A stretch of 64,000 nt of DNA from Lichenostomus cassidix (lineage: Eukaryota > Chordata > Aves > Passeriformes > Meliphagidae), in NCBI GenBank assembly GCA_008360975.2, contig CM039179.1, positions 60,922,666 to 60,986,665 of the forward strand, written 5' to 3'. Both the position numbers and the translations under genes were made by a program. Shown here in pieces: positions 12,801 to 23,960 of this stretch. Under the pieces are notes generated by a model. It saw only the letters and a program-made list of their open reading frames with translations. It ran no database searches and was not told the origin of the DNA. Position 1 is the first letter of the stretch, and each line of letters begins with the position of its first letter.

Positions 12801-14078
12801 TATTGTTATTTATATTTGGCTTTTATATATCTATGTAAAATGGAATTATATTTGGCTTTTACATATCTATGTTTCTTTTTCTGTGGGCTCCTTTTCCCCA
12901 TCCTGTAGGCTGAGGTCATTTCAAAGCAGCAGTGTTCAAAGCTGATTTCCTGCATAAGAAGTTGCAATGTGAGTCACTTGTTGCATGCTGCAAAAAGGCA
13001 CTCAGCTCTGAGCATCAGTAGCATGGATTAATACAGATTGCAAAGAGCATCCTATCCATTTCCAAAGTCATACAACAAAAGGGTCTGGATTTGGAGAGGG
13101 AAATTTCTGGAAGAGAATGAGAGCTTCCTTCTAGCATTTGGGGGAGCAACCTGGTCTAGTGGAAGGTGTCCCTGCCCATGGCAGGGGGGTTGGAACTAGA
13201 TAATCTTCAAGGTCCCTTTCAAGCCAAACTATGCCAAAATTCTGTGATTTGCCTTGTCAGTGCTTTGGGTGTGCAGGACACTCACAGAGACTAGATTCTT
13301 AAGACTGTCAGCCTAGCCTACTACTGTGTACTCAGAAATCAAGCAGCCACCACCTGAATCAGCAAGGACAACTGCTTGGCACATAATCCAGTGAGGCTGA
13401 TAGATCTGCAATTAGAAGCTAAGTGAGCTGTGAGAAGCACAAGAGCCTTTCCTTAGAATTTGGGTTGACAGTGATGGGTCTGTGTGACTTTAAAGGAGAC
13501 AAATCAGATGAGATGTTTAAAGGTTTGGAAAGAAAACACACAGTAGAAATATGGGACTTGAAAGGTCATTGTAAAGGGAGTATAAATTTTTTATCCATTT
13601 GCACATTTGTCCTCTCCATGATCTTCCTTCCCACAAGGAATACTCAATTTACATTAAAATAAAACCTTTTTGCCTTCCAAATAATTCATCATGAATAAAC
13701 AATATTTTTTGGAAACTTGAGAAATACTTGAGAGTATTTCTAACATGGTTTGCTGCACAGCTTTTGAATTTTTTCACAAACCCTGCTGGAGCCCCAACAT
13801 CCCCCTCTGTGAGAGGCCAGTGCTCTGCAGTGAGCTGATGTGGTTTCAGCTGGGAGGCTGCAGTTGCAGCAAAAGGGCTTTCTGTGGTTGCTGTGACACA
13901 GCAGATCAATGCTGGAGCAAACTCCATTTTCTCGTGGTCAGTCAGAACATGATAAAAGAGCTTGCCACAGGTTCACACTTGAGCAGTGCCTTTCCTGTTG
14001 GCTGCACTCACCAACTTTGCTGAAAGCCTCCCGGAGCTCTGCCATCTCCTCCTCGGAAAAGTGTGCTGTCGATGCCAT
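710..14078 (-). CDS. LCP1: LCP1 (L-plastin) partial CDS, 11 coding exons, 3' end beyond the left edge
   Basis: L-plastin is a cytosolic calcium-regulated actin-bundling protein of leukocytes. Coding segments on the minus strand, in transcript order: 14078-14012, 12107-11956, 11255-11126, 10134-10002, 9399-9318, 7252-7087, 4229-4087, 2081-1986, 1481-1286, 1103-1025, 824-710. All have AG acceptors and GT donors, and all phases agree. The lengths add to 1359 nt, 453 codons. Against human L-plastin (627 aa, from memory) the sequence is collinear, with one extra N-terminal residue and four missing in EF-hand 2. Domains: EF-hand pair about 10-73, linker, CH1 about 117-233, CH2 about 261-372, start of CH3 from about 391. 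Residues such as [20 protein letters not shown] and [20 protein letters not shown] fit L-plastin better than I- or T-plastin. The remaining CH3 and CH4 (about 171 residues) are not in the window. No frameshift or premature stop is seen, so the gene looks intact. Confidence 0.97.
1025..1103 (-). CDS. LCP1: LCP1 coding exon, start of CH3 (residues 389-414)
   Basis: Acceptor TTTTAG, donor GTAAGA; 79 nt, phase 1 in and phase 2 out. It encodes [20 protein letters not shown] then RVNHLY, the start of the second actin-binding domain. It is almost identical to human. Confidence 0.96.
1286..1481 (-). CDS. LCP1: LCP1 coding exon, end of CH2 (residues 324-388)
   Basis: Acceptor GGGCAG, donor GTCAGG; 196 nt, phase 0 in and phase 1 out. 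It encodes [20 protein letters not shown], then [20 protein letters not shown] and [20 protein letters not shown]. Its third positions are much richer in G and C than those of the neighbouring exons, a local composition shift with no sign of damage. Confidence 0.98.
1986..2081 (-). CDS. LCP1: LCP1 coding exon, CH2 (residues 292-323)
   Basis: Exactly 96 nt, phase 0 at both ends; acceptor TCACAG and donor GTAAGA. It encodes [20 protein letters not shown] then [12 protein letters not shown]. It is collinear with human L-plastin, with conservative changes. Confidence 0.95.
2082..4086 (-). other. LCP1: LCP1 intron, 2.0 kb
   Basis: Sequence between the exons ending at 2081 and starting at 4087. 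I see no repeat family or other gene in it. Confidence 0.7.
4087..4229 (-). CDS. LCP1: LCP1 coding exon, start of CH2 (residues 244-291)
   Basis: Acceptor CTTAG, donor GTATGA; 143 nt, phase 1 in and phase 0 out. It encodes [20 protein letters not shown], then [20 protein letters not shown] and NNFSSDIK, the first helices of the second CH domain. It differs from human mainly at KVNNFSSD (human KIGNFSTD). Confidence 0.97.
4535..5010 (-). repeat. CR1 LINE 3' fragment
   Basis: The plus strand carries the reverse complement of a CR1 3' region: a CCACCTCTGTGGGCAACCT-type segment, then CTGGAGCCTTCTCTTCTCCA, GGCTGGACAATCCCAGCTCT and CTTTCTGTGGCCCTCCTCTG, all typical of avian CR1. It lies in an LCP1 intron. 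It is diverged, so an old copy. Confidence 0.9.
5631..5647 (+). repeat. Poly(T) run, 17 bases
   Basis: An uninterrupted T homopolymer in the same LCP1 intron as the CR1 copy. It may be a retroposed tail read on the other strand, but no element is recognisable beside it. Confidence 0.8.
5704..5716 (+). promoter_or_regulatory. CTCF-like core motif
   Basis: CACTAGGTGGCAG matches the CTCF core CCASYAGRKGGCAG except for the first base. It is in an LCP1 intron. A single motif match is weak evidence of binding. Confidence 0.3.
6370..6738 (+). repeat. CR1 LINE 3' fragment
   Basis: The segment contains a diverged CR1 3' end: AACCTGGAAAGAGGTTTGAG, then AGGCTCTGGAACAGGCTGCC and CCTTCCAGCCTAAATTATTC before a TTCTATGGTTCTAT-type terminal repeat. 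Plus orientation, inside an LCP1 intron. Confidence 0.85.
7087..7252 (-). CDS. LCP1: LCP1 coding exon, end of CH1 (residues 189-243)
   Basis: Acceptor CCCTAG, donor GTATGT; 166 nt. It encodes [20 protein letters not shown], then [20 protein letters not shown] and [15 protein letters not shown]. The combination [18 protein letters not shown] is the L-plastin version of this region, which decides the paralogue assignment. Confidence 0.98.
7385..7500 (-). repeat. CR1 LINE internal fragment
   Basis: CACTCCAGGTGGGGTCTCAC, CACCTCCCTTGACCTGCTGG and GATGCAGCCCAGGATACA are hallmarks of the reverse complement of CR1. The fragment starts about 130 bp upstream (in gene orientation) of an LCP1 exon. Confidence 0.85.
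8897..8969 (+). repeat. Possible decayed tRNA-derived element
   Basis: The segment GAGTTCAAGCCC resembles a tRNA B box (TTCAAGC loop), and the 5' part aligns loosely with a tRNA of normal length. The stems no longer pair well and there is no retroposon tail, so a working tRNA is unlikely. It may be an old SINE head. Confidence 0.25.
9318..9399 (-). CDS. LCP1: LCP1 coding exon, CH1 (residues 161-188)
   Basis: Acceptor TTTCCAG, donor GTACTA; 82 nt, phase 2 in and phase 0 out. It encodes [20 protein letters not shown] then KLTPFTIQ, the conserved mid-CH1 segment. Human L-plastin has NLSVPD where this protein has NFSVPD. Confidence 0.96.
10002..10134 (-). CDS. LCP1: LCP1 coding exon, CH1 first half (residues 117-160)
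   Basis: Acceptor CCACAG, donor GTAAAT, phase 1 in and phase 2 out. It encodes [20 protein letters not shown] followed by CKHVVPMNP and DGIVL, the opening helices of the first calponin-homology domain of actin-binding domain 1. Confidence 0.96.
11126..11255 (-). CDS. LCP1: LCP1 coding exon, linker to CH1 (residues 74-116)
   Basis: Starts in phase 0 after acceptor AAAG and ends in phase 1 before GTAGGG. It encodes [14 protein letters not shown] and the linker [20 protein letters not shown], then TQHSYS. This linker between the EF-hand module and the first actin-binding domain is nearly identical among plastins. In human L-plastin the regulatory phosphosites Ser5 and Ser7 lie before the EF-hands, not in this exon. 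Confidence 0.95.
11956..12107 (-). CDS. LCP1: LCP1 coding exon, EF-hands (residues 23-73)
   Basis: Acceptor CAG at 12110-12108, donor GTAAGT from 11955. It encodes the EF-hand 1 loop (D23, S25, N27, G28, I30, D31, D34) and EF-hand 2. In the second loop the segment reads [14 protein letters not shown]. Human L-plastin has an extra D-L-D-Q here, so the acidic ligands at loop positions 1 and 3 are absent. The reading frame stays open and both splice sites are good, so this is not a missed exon piece. The loss predicts weakened or absent calcium binding by EF-hand 2. Confidence 0.95.
12811..12872. repeat. Local duplication of a 26-bp A/T-rich unit
   Basis: Positions 12811-12836 and 12847-12872 are 26-bp copies differing at one base, separated by 10 bp, in an LCP1 intron. 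Confidence 0.85.
13140..13255 (+). repeat. CR1 LINE 3' terminal fragment
   Basis: It shows AACCTGGTCTAGTGGAAGGT, GTCCCTGCCCATGGCAGGGG and GGTCCCTTTCAAGCCAAACT, ending in ATTCTGTGAT. This is the standard CR1 3' end in plus orientation, in the LCP1 intron between its first two coding exons. Confidence 0.92.
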
Positions 14079-14102
14079 TTCTTACTTCTCTGAGTGGCAG
14101 GT
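14012..14102 (-). CDS. LCP1: LCP1 first coding exon (24 nt of 5' UTR plus residues 1-22)
   Basis: The acceptor AG is at 14104-14103, so 14102-14079 is 5' UTR and a non-coding exon must lie upstream at higher coordinates. The ATG is at 14078-14076. It encodes [20 protein letters not shown] followed by KV, and the first base of codon 23. The donor GTGAG follows 14012. The [11 protein letters not shown] stretch is the entering helix of EF-hand 1, as in the human protein (EEMMELREAF). The start is chosen because it gives the family's usual short N-terminal tail before that helix. Confidence 0.96.
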
Positions 14103-17100
14103 CTGCAAGAAGAAGACACTTGCTGTCATTTGGTGCTTTTGGGGTTTGCAATTGAGAAGAAACAGAGAGGTTTTTACTTGGGTTTTTAGAGTCCTGGAGC
14201 AGCTCACCATAGCTGAAAACCCAGCTCCTCTCTGTATCCTGAAATCAAGGGAAGGGGAAAAATCCTGTGTAGATGAGATACAATTCCATGTCTAGTTTTC
14301 CTGCCTTTCCTCTTATCAAAGATATAAAATGGGAGGAAAGATTAGACTTTCACTATATAGGCACTTTACTTAATAACCAGGAAGGGAAAGTTCACTTCCT
14401 TTTATCACATCATTAGATACAGTGCCAGAAGATGCACATTACACCCATCTGCTTTTTCATGCACCTACTGTCCCTTGCATCTATTCATGAGGAAACTGCT
14501 CAGGAGACAGACTATCTATTATTCTATATTTGTGAGAATGACTCTAGTCTCCTATGTCTCTTTAAGTATTAATTAACCAAACAACTATTTAAATAGAATA
14601 GAATGGAAACTCGAGTTGATTTGGGGAAGTGGTTGCTGTAGCTACAGTGTTCAAAGGAGGAAAAAAATCAGAAATATGCCATTCCCAAACTAAAATTAAT
14701 GTTGTATAATTAAAAAAAAAAATATATATATATTTTATATAGGCCTCTATAAAATCACAAAGTTATGTAGAGCCTATCTGGGCTTCAGACTCAACGCTCC
14801 CCTGAACTCATGTATTGATTCCTTGTAGCTCTGAAAACCACTATGACCATGGCTTTGAAACAGCCCAAAGGCAATTTCATGTGGTTAACTTTTTGTCTGT
14901 TGTCTGCCAGCAGTATCATGCACCCTTTTTCTGCCTAATCACTGTGGCTTTAGGATGAGGACAGCACTGAAAAATTTGTTCACTCACTCCAACCTTCATA
15001 AGTAGAGAATTGCAGCAGAATCCATAATGCCAGTGCTCTTGAAGTTGGTTCTAACCAACATACTTTCAAGGATTACCTTTAAAAAACCCTTATGATCCAC
15101 TAGCAATGTGGGTTATGCACATTAGGGCAAAATTAGATCCATAGTCTTCCCCTGGTCTGTCCTGGTATCTTTCCTGCCTCTGATTCCTCACTGCCAATCT
15201 TTTTCTTGGCAACTAGTTGCCTTCTGGGTGTTTTTACAAACTGTATGTTGACTAAAACACACCTGGACATGTGAAAATCTTACACTATCAACCAGAAAAT
15301 CCATATTCCACTGCAAGATCATTCCTTCTAGTCCAGTCACTTGATCAAGCAATAGAATTTGTGACACAACTGTTAATATCATGGAGACTGTTCTAGGCTT
15401 AAGAGGTAAGAAACACCACAGGTTCCTGCCTATAACATTACTTTTGCAAAGTAGCATTGAGAAAAAATTAGTGCCAACATAAAATTGACTCATCTTGATT
15501 GCATAAGTCATACCACTGATATGTAACTACATAATCTGTTAAATACTGAGAATACTATTACTGTACATGTTTACATATGTGGATGTTTATATTAATGATA
15601 CATAATAGGATGAAGAGCTTAGCTGCAATGACCCCTTTTGACATCTTTTTTAGGTCAGTATTATCCACTCTGTTGTGAAGGTAACTACACTGAGCTGAGC
15701 AATGAGATGCATTTCTGCACTGAGAATGAGGACTGCTCCTCCATCACCTGAGGAATTGTCTTCAGGTGACAGAAGGATGGTCACGGCCTGCTCCAACATA
15801 CAACTAAGTTTCTTCTGCATTTTCACATCCATAGGACCTCTTGATTTCTGCCTGTCAGTTCCAGTATCTCACACCACTGGGTGCTGCTGACTAATATCCC
15901 ACTGTGGATTCACAAGTGAGATTCAGACAGGGACCTCTCTGTCAGCCAGCCCTAATTAAGGAAAATGAGAATTTTCAGATTGAAAGCTTTAGAGTTATTC
16001 CCAATGAAAAATCACTGCCATTTTTTTAAATGGTTCAACTAGGGAAAACAAAACATAAGGAAATCAATTGAGTAAAAGTCCAAACCTTTAGCAACACACA
16101 GCGAAAAGGAAAAAAATTCCCTTCCAAAAGGCCATCTTTCAGCATATAAAATCCTTACACAAAGGTATAAAATGCTTCTGGTTAGCACTGGGGGAGGTCA
16201 GGCCTGACATTTTCTTCTGATCTAACCAGCCAAGAGCAGAGCCATTTGCTCCTAGGGGTCAATCACTTTCAGCACTTCACCATCCCCAGTGCAAACTGAA
16301 AATACTTTGGGCATCCCATCAAGAGGGCATCCAACAATCCTGGGTGAATTTATTGGTAACTTACAAGGTATTGTAAGCCCTGCTCTACTCCAAATCATGT
16401 GCAAAATCAGTATGACCAGGCAGATGCAGAGAAAAAAACGCAGAGAATGATATCAGAGCAAAGGAGGAGAGTACAATGATGATGGGCAATGTGAACGAGT
16501 TGAAAGAGCTCCTTTGAAGGGAACATTTGTTGAGAAGCTATGTGAGGGAGGAGCAAAGGGGAAATCAGCTGGTGAGAACCAGGCAAAGACTTTGAGCAGA
16601 GCGATGTATGGCCAGAAGCAGAGAGAAGAGCTGGGCAGGGGAGAAGTTTGGCAAGACAGAGGGGAGTTTAATAAGGACTGAATGCAAACAGCTTAGCTGC
16701 CAGCACAAACAAGACATTGAAGATCAGAAGCAGCTGTGAAGAAGGATCTTGAACTTGGTGTGATGGAAGATCAGTGAAAGAACTGAAATGTCTTTGGGAG
16801 AATGAGGTGAAACTCAGCACATGCTTAGATGCTGAGACAGAATGCTGAGGAGGGGAAGACAGCTCCCCAGGTTAGTGCAAGAAAGACAGTGGAACTGTCA
16901 AAAAGAGATAAATGGGAGGTAATAAACATTCAGAAGGAAAATAAAATACTCCCTGAGACAGTCTGAGTTACAGATGGCTCAGGACATCCGGATTACAACA
17001 TTGCCTGGAAGCGACACTTGGTTCTTGTTTGCCAAGCACCATTAACCTGCTATTGCAAAAGCAAAACATAAAGTTGTGCAAATACACTTTTTCCTTACCA

Positions 17101-20100
17101 GAAGACTGCTGAGTTAAAGGTTAGTGCAAAAAAGGGAAAAGGGTCTGACCTAAGCTGCTGAGAATTGAAGCAAATTGATATCAAAGAGCCTCTAACAAAG
17201 CACTCCCTTCCCTGCCATCATTTCCAAGACAGTATGTTACAGCTGTGCCCTAAAGCCTCCTTTTATTTGACCTTATCCTCAGAAGAACCTATGATCACAC
17301 TGATGTTTTAAGAGATCTAATAACAAACTATTTTTAGACTGGAATATAAAGGAAGAACTAAAATAATCTTAAACCTGAACATTACTGCTAAATTGAAGCA
17401 CAGTGATATTGATGTTCTTTCATTTCTTTTCGATTTTGAAGCCATAGTCTGAGAAGCTGCCTGGTTATGCATTGCTTGGCAAAGTGTACACCCACCATGC
17501 AATATAAATAATAAATGGCAAAACCATTAAAACCTCAAGGTTTCCAAGACTCGTATGAAATGGTTACCTTGTTTCACACTTTTCTCCACTGCTGGGGTGT
17601 TTAAGCTTTGTTGCATGCAAGGCAATGAAAGCCCTGAAGATGTGAAATGGCACTTTATAGATAGGCATAAAGCTGTACCTTTCCCCAAAACAAAAAAACC
17701 AAATTTCATGGGACAACATTGCACTTCACAGACATATTTGTCAGGAACAACGTAACTGTGAATTTGGTGTCAAGTCGAAGAAACTACTAATATTTACTCA
17801 TTTTCTACCATCAGGGCTTTGCTTTGTTAGTGCACTAGTACTTTGCTAATTATGTGATAACTTGACTAGCTGTTGGGGAGGGACATGACACGTGTTCCCT
17901 GTCATATGTCAATTCCCTGCTATCTTCTCGTCAAACTTGTTTATATTTTTCGGAAAGTGATGAAATAAGAGGCACTCACTGTTGCAAAAACAGCTGTTCT
18001 GGGCAGTGTAAGACTGCCCCCCTCCCCCCCAACTCTGCCTTTTACTTTACCAGAGCTCACAGTTCTCTCACCTTTTCTCTTTTTTATCTCACTCACACAT
18101 TCAATTTCCAAAGTCCAGCTTTCTGTAAGAGCTGGGGAATACTTCCCTAGCTTTTCCTCAATTAGACTTTCCCTCCTAGGTGACATTCAAAGAGACACCC
18201 CCAGCAATCCTCCCCCAAGGCACAGCCTGCCCTGGATCATGCCACCAGCAGCAGGATTAAGAGAAGAGGCATCAGGATTGGGCAGTAAGTCTTGTGATAG
18301 ATCTGAAACATCTTGAAGACCAGAAAAATACAATGGAAAACAAGAGTGTCTTGGACATATTCAACATTTGTCCTATATTTATTGCTCCTTTGCATACCTG
18401 CCTATTCCTGGTCACTCATTAGAATATCCCTGCTAGGATATTCCTCCCCAGAAATATTTCCCACTACCTTTCTCTCATAAGGTACTACACTTAAATCCAT
18501 ATATCCATATGCATTTCTGTTCAAATTATTTGTCTCAGCTGATCTCCTACAGTGCAGAAGGGCTGAGAAGGAGACAATAGAAGAAGATTTTTGAGTTAGG
18601 TTCTGATACTTTCCTTCTGGAGACAAGTTTTTGCCATTTTCATTGTCATTAAAGGGTAAGAAAAAGAGAAATTACTTGGTAGATCTCATGTTGAAAGAAG
18701 AATTGATGCTACAGCCACACACAGCAGTGTGGCCTAGAAGTTCCTCAATTTACAAGTTTCATCTTGTGCTCATCAGCAAAAATCTTCAACTAAAATGTAG
18801 CAGGCAAAGCCATCTTGTTGACAGTAAGACAAACATATTCTTTTGAATAATCCAGAACGGTTTATCTCTCAATTAAACTTCACAGTCTCAGGATATTTGC
18901 TACAATCATGCTTCTCCTTCATATATGTATTATTATCTGTTGTTTTTCTTACAGTTCTGATCAAAATAATATACTTATAGCCCTGCACCAGCAGGGTGAT
19001 CCATACTGGACCCACAGCAAAATAGGATAGCAGCTTTAATGCTAAATTAAAATGAGCTGTCAGTGATTGTTTGCAGTGATAGCTCTGGGGTATCAGAATT
19101 CTTAGACAAACAATCCCATGCCCTTTATTCTTGTTTGGTGCCACAGCTTCCAGGTAGATTGAGTGGACATTTTTTTGTGACAGCTTTTTTTCTGCTGATG
19201 ATGTAAGATAAAAAGTAGAGTTCATCTATCTCTTCTGTGCTAGTGAGTTACTCAGACAGTTACTCACCATGGCTGACAATTATCAGCAAACACAAACAGG
19301 TTTAGTACTACATATCAGTTAGACACATTTCTTACACAACAACATTGAAAACCATTTAAGAAGCACAAACTGCAACATTTTCAAACACATGAGGTGGTTC
19401 ATAAAAAAAACCCAATTTTTCGTGTTGTGCATGTAGGCGTATGACACTTTTCCTACTGAAATAACTTTAGATGAGGAAGAGTATTTTTTAAATTTCCTCA
19501 AAGATGCTGAGCTAAATTTTAAATCCTAAAGTAGACAGAAACGTGCTTGGCTCTGTTAGCAATGCGTAACTTGGATCACAGTACGTTCAGTTGGGGTGGG
19601 ACCTTGCTGTTTCAATCAGCACTCAAAACACTAAGAGGAGTCTTTCTGAAGTTATGGCAAATACTTCCTCCCTGGTACATTATAAAGATTCATGATTTAG
19701 CCTACAATAAAAGACAATCTTTGCCTCAAAGGCTTTTGAAAAGACTGTTGTCTGCTGCAGCAAGTCTCACCACATATGCAGGTGCTGGGTTAATTAAGGC
19801 ATTGCACTTCACCTGGGTTTTTTTCCTTTACAATTTGAAAAAAAATACAGAGAAAAGACATTTATCACTGTTCAGAAAGCAATACGGTGATGCCCATGAG
19901 TTATTTTCTTAATGTTCCATTTTATAAAGGACCTTATTTGTCAATGTGATGCCTGAGTCCTAAATCAAATACTGGTCAACAGGGCTTAGGAAGGGAAAAT
20001 CCACAGGGTCTGGAAAGAGATGGAGATCTCTTTCCAATATATCACTCAGCGGCAGGAAGGTCTAATCCTTCAAGGAAATTAAGACATTGAAAAAGCAGAG

Positions 20101-20364
20101 CTCAGAACCTATAAATATTCTCCTTATGTGTCTTTTACGTGTCAGATACATCCTACTAGGGAGACAGCATATATGTGCATATTATTTTTCAATCAGAGTC
20201 TGTAGAATTTTTCTTTAAAAAAAATAAATTATCCAGTACACTACATTTCTTGTTGGGCCACTTACCTTTCCCATTTTTTTATCAACACAGGTTAACTAGC
20301 TTTAAAGTGAAAACATTTTCCCATAGATAAAGGAACATTTTGATTCTCAAAAACTGTCCAGTGA

Positions 20365-20379
20365 TTTTTTTTTTTTTTT
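20365..20379 (+). repeat. Poly(T) run, 15 bases
   Basis: An uninterrupted T homopolymer. No associated retroposon was recognised. Confidence 0.8.
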
Positions 20380-23300
20380 AACCAAAGCTGGTTTTCAAAC
20401 CAAGCCAATTTGACAAACAGCCTCAGTCATTCAACAGATGTCCCATTTGGCATGGAGAGCCCTGTCCCACCCAGTTCCATCTTCACTAATGAAGGTGGGG
20501 GAAGAGCAGAGCATCTGCAGGGCTGCTTTGGATATGGGATGAGAAGCTATCCCAACTCTGTCCTATCACAACTCAGGTGGCAGATGGGCATAAAACCCTA
20601 GACAGATAGATAAAATCTTCTCTTCCTATTCCTGTGTACTGCAGTCTGGCAGCAAGAGGTCAGGTCACAAAGTACTGACTCAGCCCCAAACGTCCTGTGG
20701 AGCCTGGTAACTGATGCAAGAAAAGGAGAAGATGGCCTGTACTTCCAGCTTGTTTGCAGGAAAACAGTTCCTCTGTGCATGGAAAATATTAAAAACATGT
20801 TCCAGCTGTAAAAAAGAGGGTTTTAGATAAAAAGATGTATTTGCATTTGACTGGTTCCACAAGGATTTACAGATCTGCTGCTGTCGCTCTCATGCCAGGA
20901 GTTGAATTCTGTTCTGTTTTGCAGGACACCTCAGTGATTTCACCAGTGACCAGGCCCTTCCACCCACAAAATCAGACCAGAAAATGGAGAGCATACCTGA
21001 ACATGGTCCTTTTTACCAGCTGTGCTGCTGCTTGGACCCCCAACCTGCACTGATGCTGTGCTGGGAGCTGTGCTGTCTCTGCGTGTGCAGTGGGGAACAC
21101 AAGCAGGACCTGGAGCTGCAGGAAGCACAGTCCTCCTGCTCCCCTTTCCTCTGAAGAATGGTTTGGCTTATTGGCATGGTCACCAAGCCCTGTCACTGGA
21201 CATGCCTCTCCCAAGCCACTCTCCTGCCTGTGGGCACAGCCTCCATGTCCAGGACACCCTACTTGTTTCCCCATGGGGCAAGAATTTATTTTCCATCCTA
21301 CAGCTTTCCCCTTGGATAACTGCAGAAATGCACAGAGCATCCAACAGAACCCCCTATACTCCATCCGGCAGCACCTAGTAATATTTCAGATTTTTTCCTA
21401 AGTATTTTTCATTTTAAGAAATATTTTATGGTTTGTATCATCATTTCACTGATTCATTTTCACGGAGTCTGCTGTTTTGCATGACAGCACTGAGTATGAA
21501 AATCAGCTACATTTCTGAATGCACTGTACTCCCCTGATCTCCCCCATCTCCTTCCTTCCCCTATACTCAGTCTCCTCCTAAAGTTCTTTCATGCTTTATA
21601 AAAAACATATGGTGGTGACTTTTACAGTAGGTTGTCTATCAAGATAACTCTGCTCCAAGCTACACAGATGTGTTTTAAGCTGCTCATGACTGAAATGAGA
21701 AGGAACAATCAGAAAAACTGATAGCAAAATGCAAGACAATGGAGTGTGTGGCAGGTTCTGTGAGCAAGGGGAGAGAAGCAACACCACTAGATTTGTTTAA
21801 ATACAAACATTTTACAACCATAACACTTTGCAGTCCAAACAGTTACTCAGTTTCAGCTGAGGAAGCAGATTCAAAGCCAGTAATATAATACATCCCTTTC
21901 TGGACCTTTAGAGTGAACACTGTCTTCAGCTTCTGACCTAAGTAAATGTGGACCTTATGGTCAGGATTGAAGCAGAAATCCCCACTCATGTCAGCAGCAA
22001 GCAGGTAGGTACTTCCCAGTCCTTCCTGGCTCTAGCATCTCTTCTCAATGGAGTTTCCCACCACAGAGGGGGTTTCCACATCTCCTGTCTACTCATGAGA
22101 GCTTCCCCAGCTCAGGAGGCCAGACTGCTCCTGTGGGACAGGCGAGAGGGGAGGAAGGTGAAACATGCTGGAGCTTCTCTACAGGAGACGTTTCAGGGTG
22201 TGATCTGCTTTTAGCAAGATGATCAAACAGCCATCTGCTGAGCAAACAGCTGCATTTGCTGGAGATCATCTTCACTTGAAACCTGTAGCAGTCAGAGATC
22301 AGTCAGACAACCTGGTCTGTGACTCTGCTTATGAGAACAAAGACCTGAGGCTCCACTGGGTCAGTGTTGAAACCAAATCCATATGCCAAGGAAATCACTA
22401 TGTGACAAAACCAGTAAGGCTATTGCTCTTACAAGAGAAGACAGTTAAGCTTGGAGATTCCTGTTCACAATATTACCACCTGAAATATATGTAGATGCTC
22501 ACAAGTCACAATTCATCTACAGCCTGATCTGAAATCTGAAAGAAGACAAGCGACAAGCCTCAGCAGATTCATCAGTCAAGAACTTAAAAGACAAATATAA
22601 CATTAGGACCACCCCATATCACTATTTTTAAAGCAGAAGTCCCTACTACAATCAGGCTCTATCATGAATCAGTTTTATTTCTGCACTGGAAAGTAAAATT
22701 ACATTTCTAAAAGCCTGATATAAATGTCCTAACAGCCAGTAGATTACATTGTAAGCACTATGAGCCAAAACACATTATCTTTATGAATCAGTGTTTTTCA
22801 TCACTGGAATTAAAATTACCTTCTTACACTGATCCAGTCTGCAATCTAAATAATGGCTTCTTACTTTATCATGCCCTTCCAAGCCAATGCCAGCTCCAAG
22901 ACTATCATTCTACTCAGCCAAAAACCACTCTGCCCAATTAAATCCATCAAACACTTTCCTGAAGGTCAATAGGAATACCATGCACAGAACTACTGAAAAA
23001 TGCTTCACACTAACACAGAACCTGCTCTGTTCTTCATGGCAACCACAATTTCCTGTGCAGTTAAACTGCTGGTATGCTCAGTGAGAGCAGGTTGCCAAAA
23101 AACCACCAAATGCTGAGATCTTACCTCCCGGGCTCAAGACGTGGGTCCAAACTGTCAGAGCAGCAAACAACTCAACAGCTGCAAATCCAGCAGAAAGGGC
23201 CAAACTTCTTTCACAAACCCAGTTTCTTGTGGGGTGGAGAAACAAACCACAAAGCAGTTGTCATGGTGTAACTTCCTTTTCTGCAGCGCAGCTAGGCAGT

Positions 23301-23789
23301 CCCCAAGAGTGTCAGCCCACTACTGGGCCCAGAAAGGTGGTGACAGATTTTGTCTTTATAAGGAAATGTCTGGTCTATTTCTTTCAGTTCACTACTGCTC
23401 CAATAGGTCACTGCTTTGCACCACCTCCTCGCGCTTCTGTTCTCAGGGAGCACACGCACCTCAAAACGCTTCCTCTCTTGGCTGGTAAGGGCAGCCACGC
23501 TTGAGGCACGGAACAGCAAGGTCTGCAGTGCCACCTCACACACCAGGCAGGGCTGGCTGCCAAGCCAGGCTGGGCCAGTGTCACCAGGCGTGGAAACTCC
23601 TCAGCATCTCCGTGCAACCTCTGCCAACGTTTGACTGCCCTCCCTGTGAAAACTTTTTCCGTGCAAATGGTTGGAATTTCCTTTGATGCAACTTGTGACC
23701 TTTTCATTCTCAGTGTGCACCACTGACAAAAGGCTGGTTCCATCTTCTCTAGAAGCTATGATTAGGTAGATGTCAATACCAAGAACCCT

Positions 23790-23960
23790 CACAGCCTTCT
23801 CCTTTCCAGGCTGAACAAGTCAAACCCTATTTCCCTGTTCTGATCTGTTGTTGTCCATCCCAGGACCATCCTGGTGTTTCCCTAGAGTTTGTCCAATCCT
23901 TTATTGAACATGGGAGCCTGGAAAAAGGACATGGAGCTCCTCACACCACCTCACAACTGA
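23790..23960 (-). repeat. Diverged CR1 LINE fragment
   Basis: TTTCCAGGCTGAACAAGTC and the following segments resemble the reverse complement of the CR1 3' region, but divergence is high and the ends are approximate. Confidence 0.55.

Larger units (their letters stand above)
4230..14011 (-). other. LCP1: LCP1 introns between the placed exons
   Basis: The non-exonic parts of this span (4230-7086, 7253-9317, 9400-10001, 10135-11125, 11256-11955, 12108-14011) hold the CR1 relics, the poly(T) run and the small duplications listed separately. No other gene was recognised. Confidence 0.65.

Noticed and set aside
18000..18030. C-rich runs that could form a G-quadruplex on the minus strand
   Set aside because: The runs are interrupted and short, with no gene context to give them meaning.
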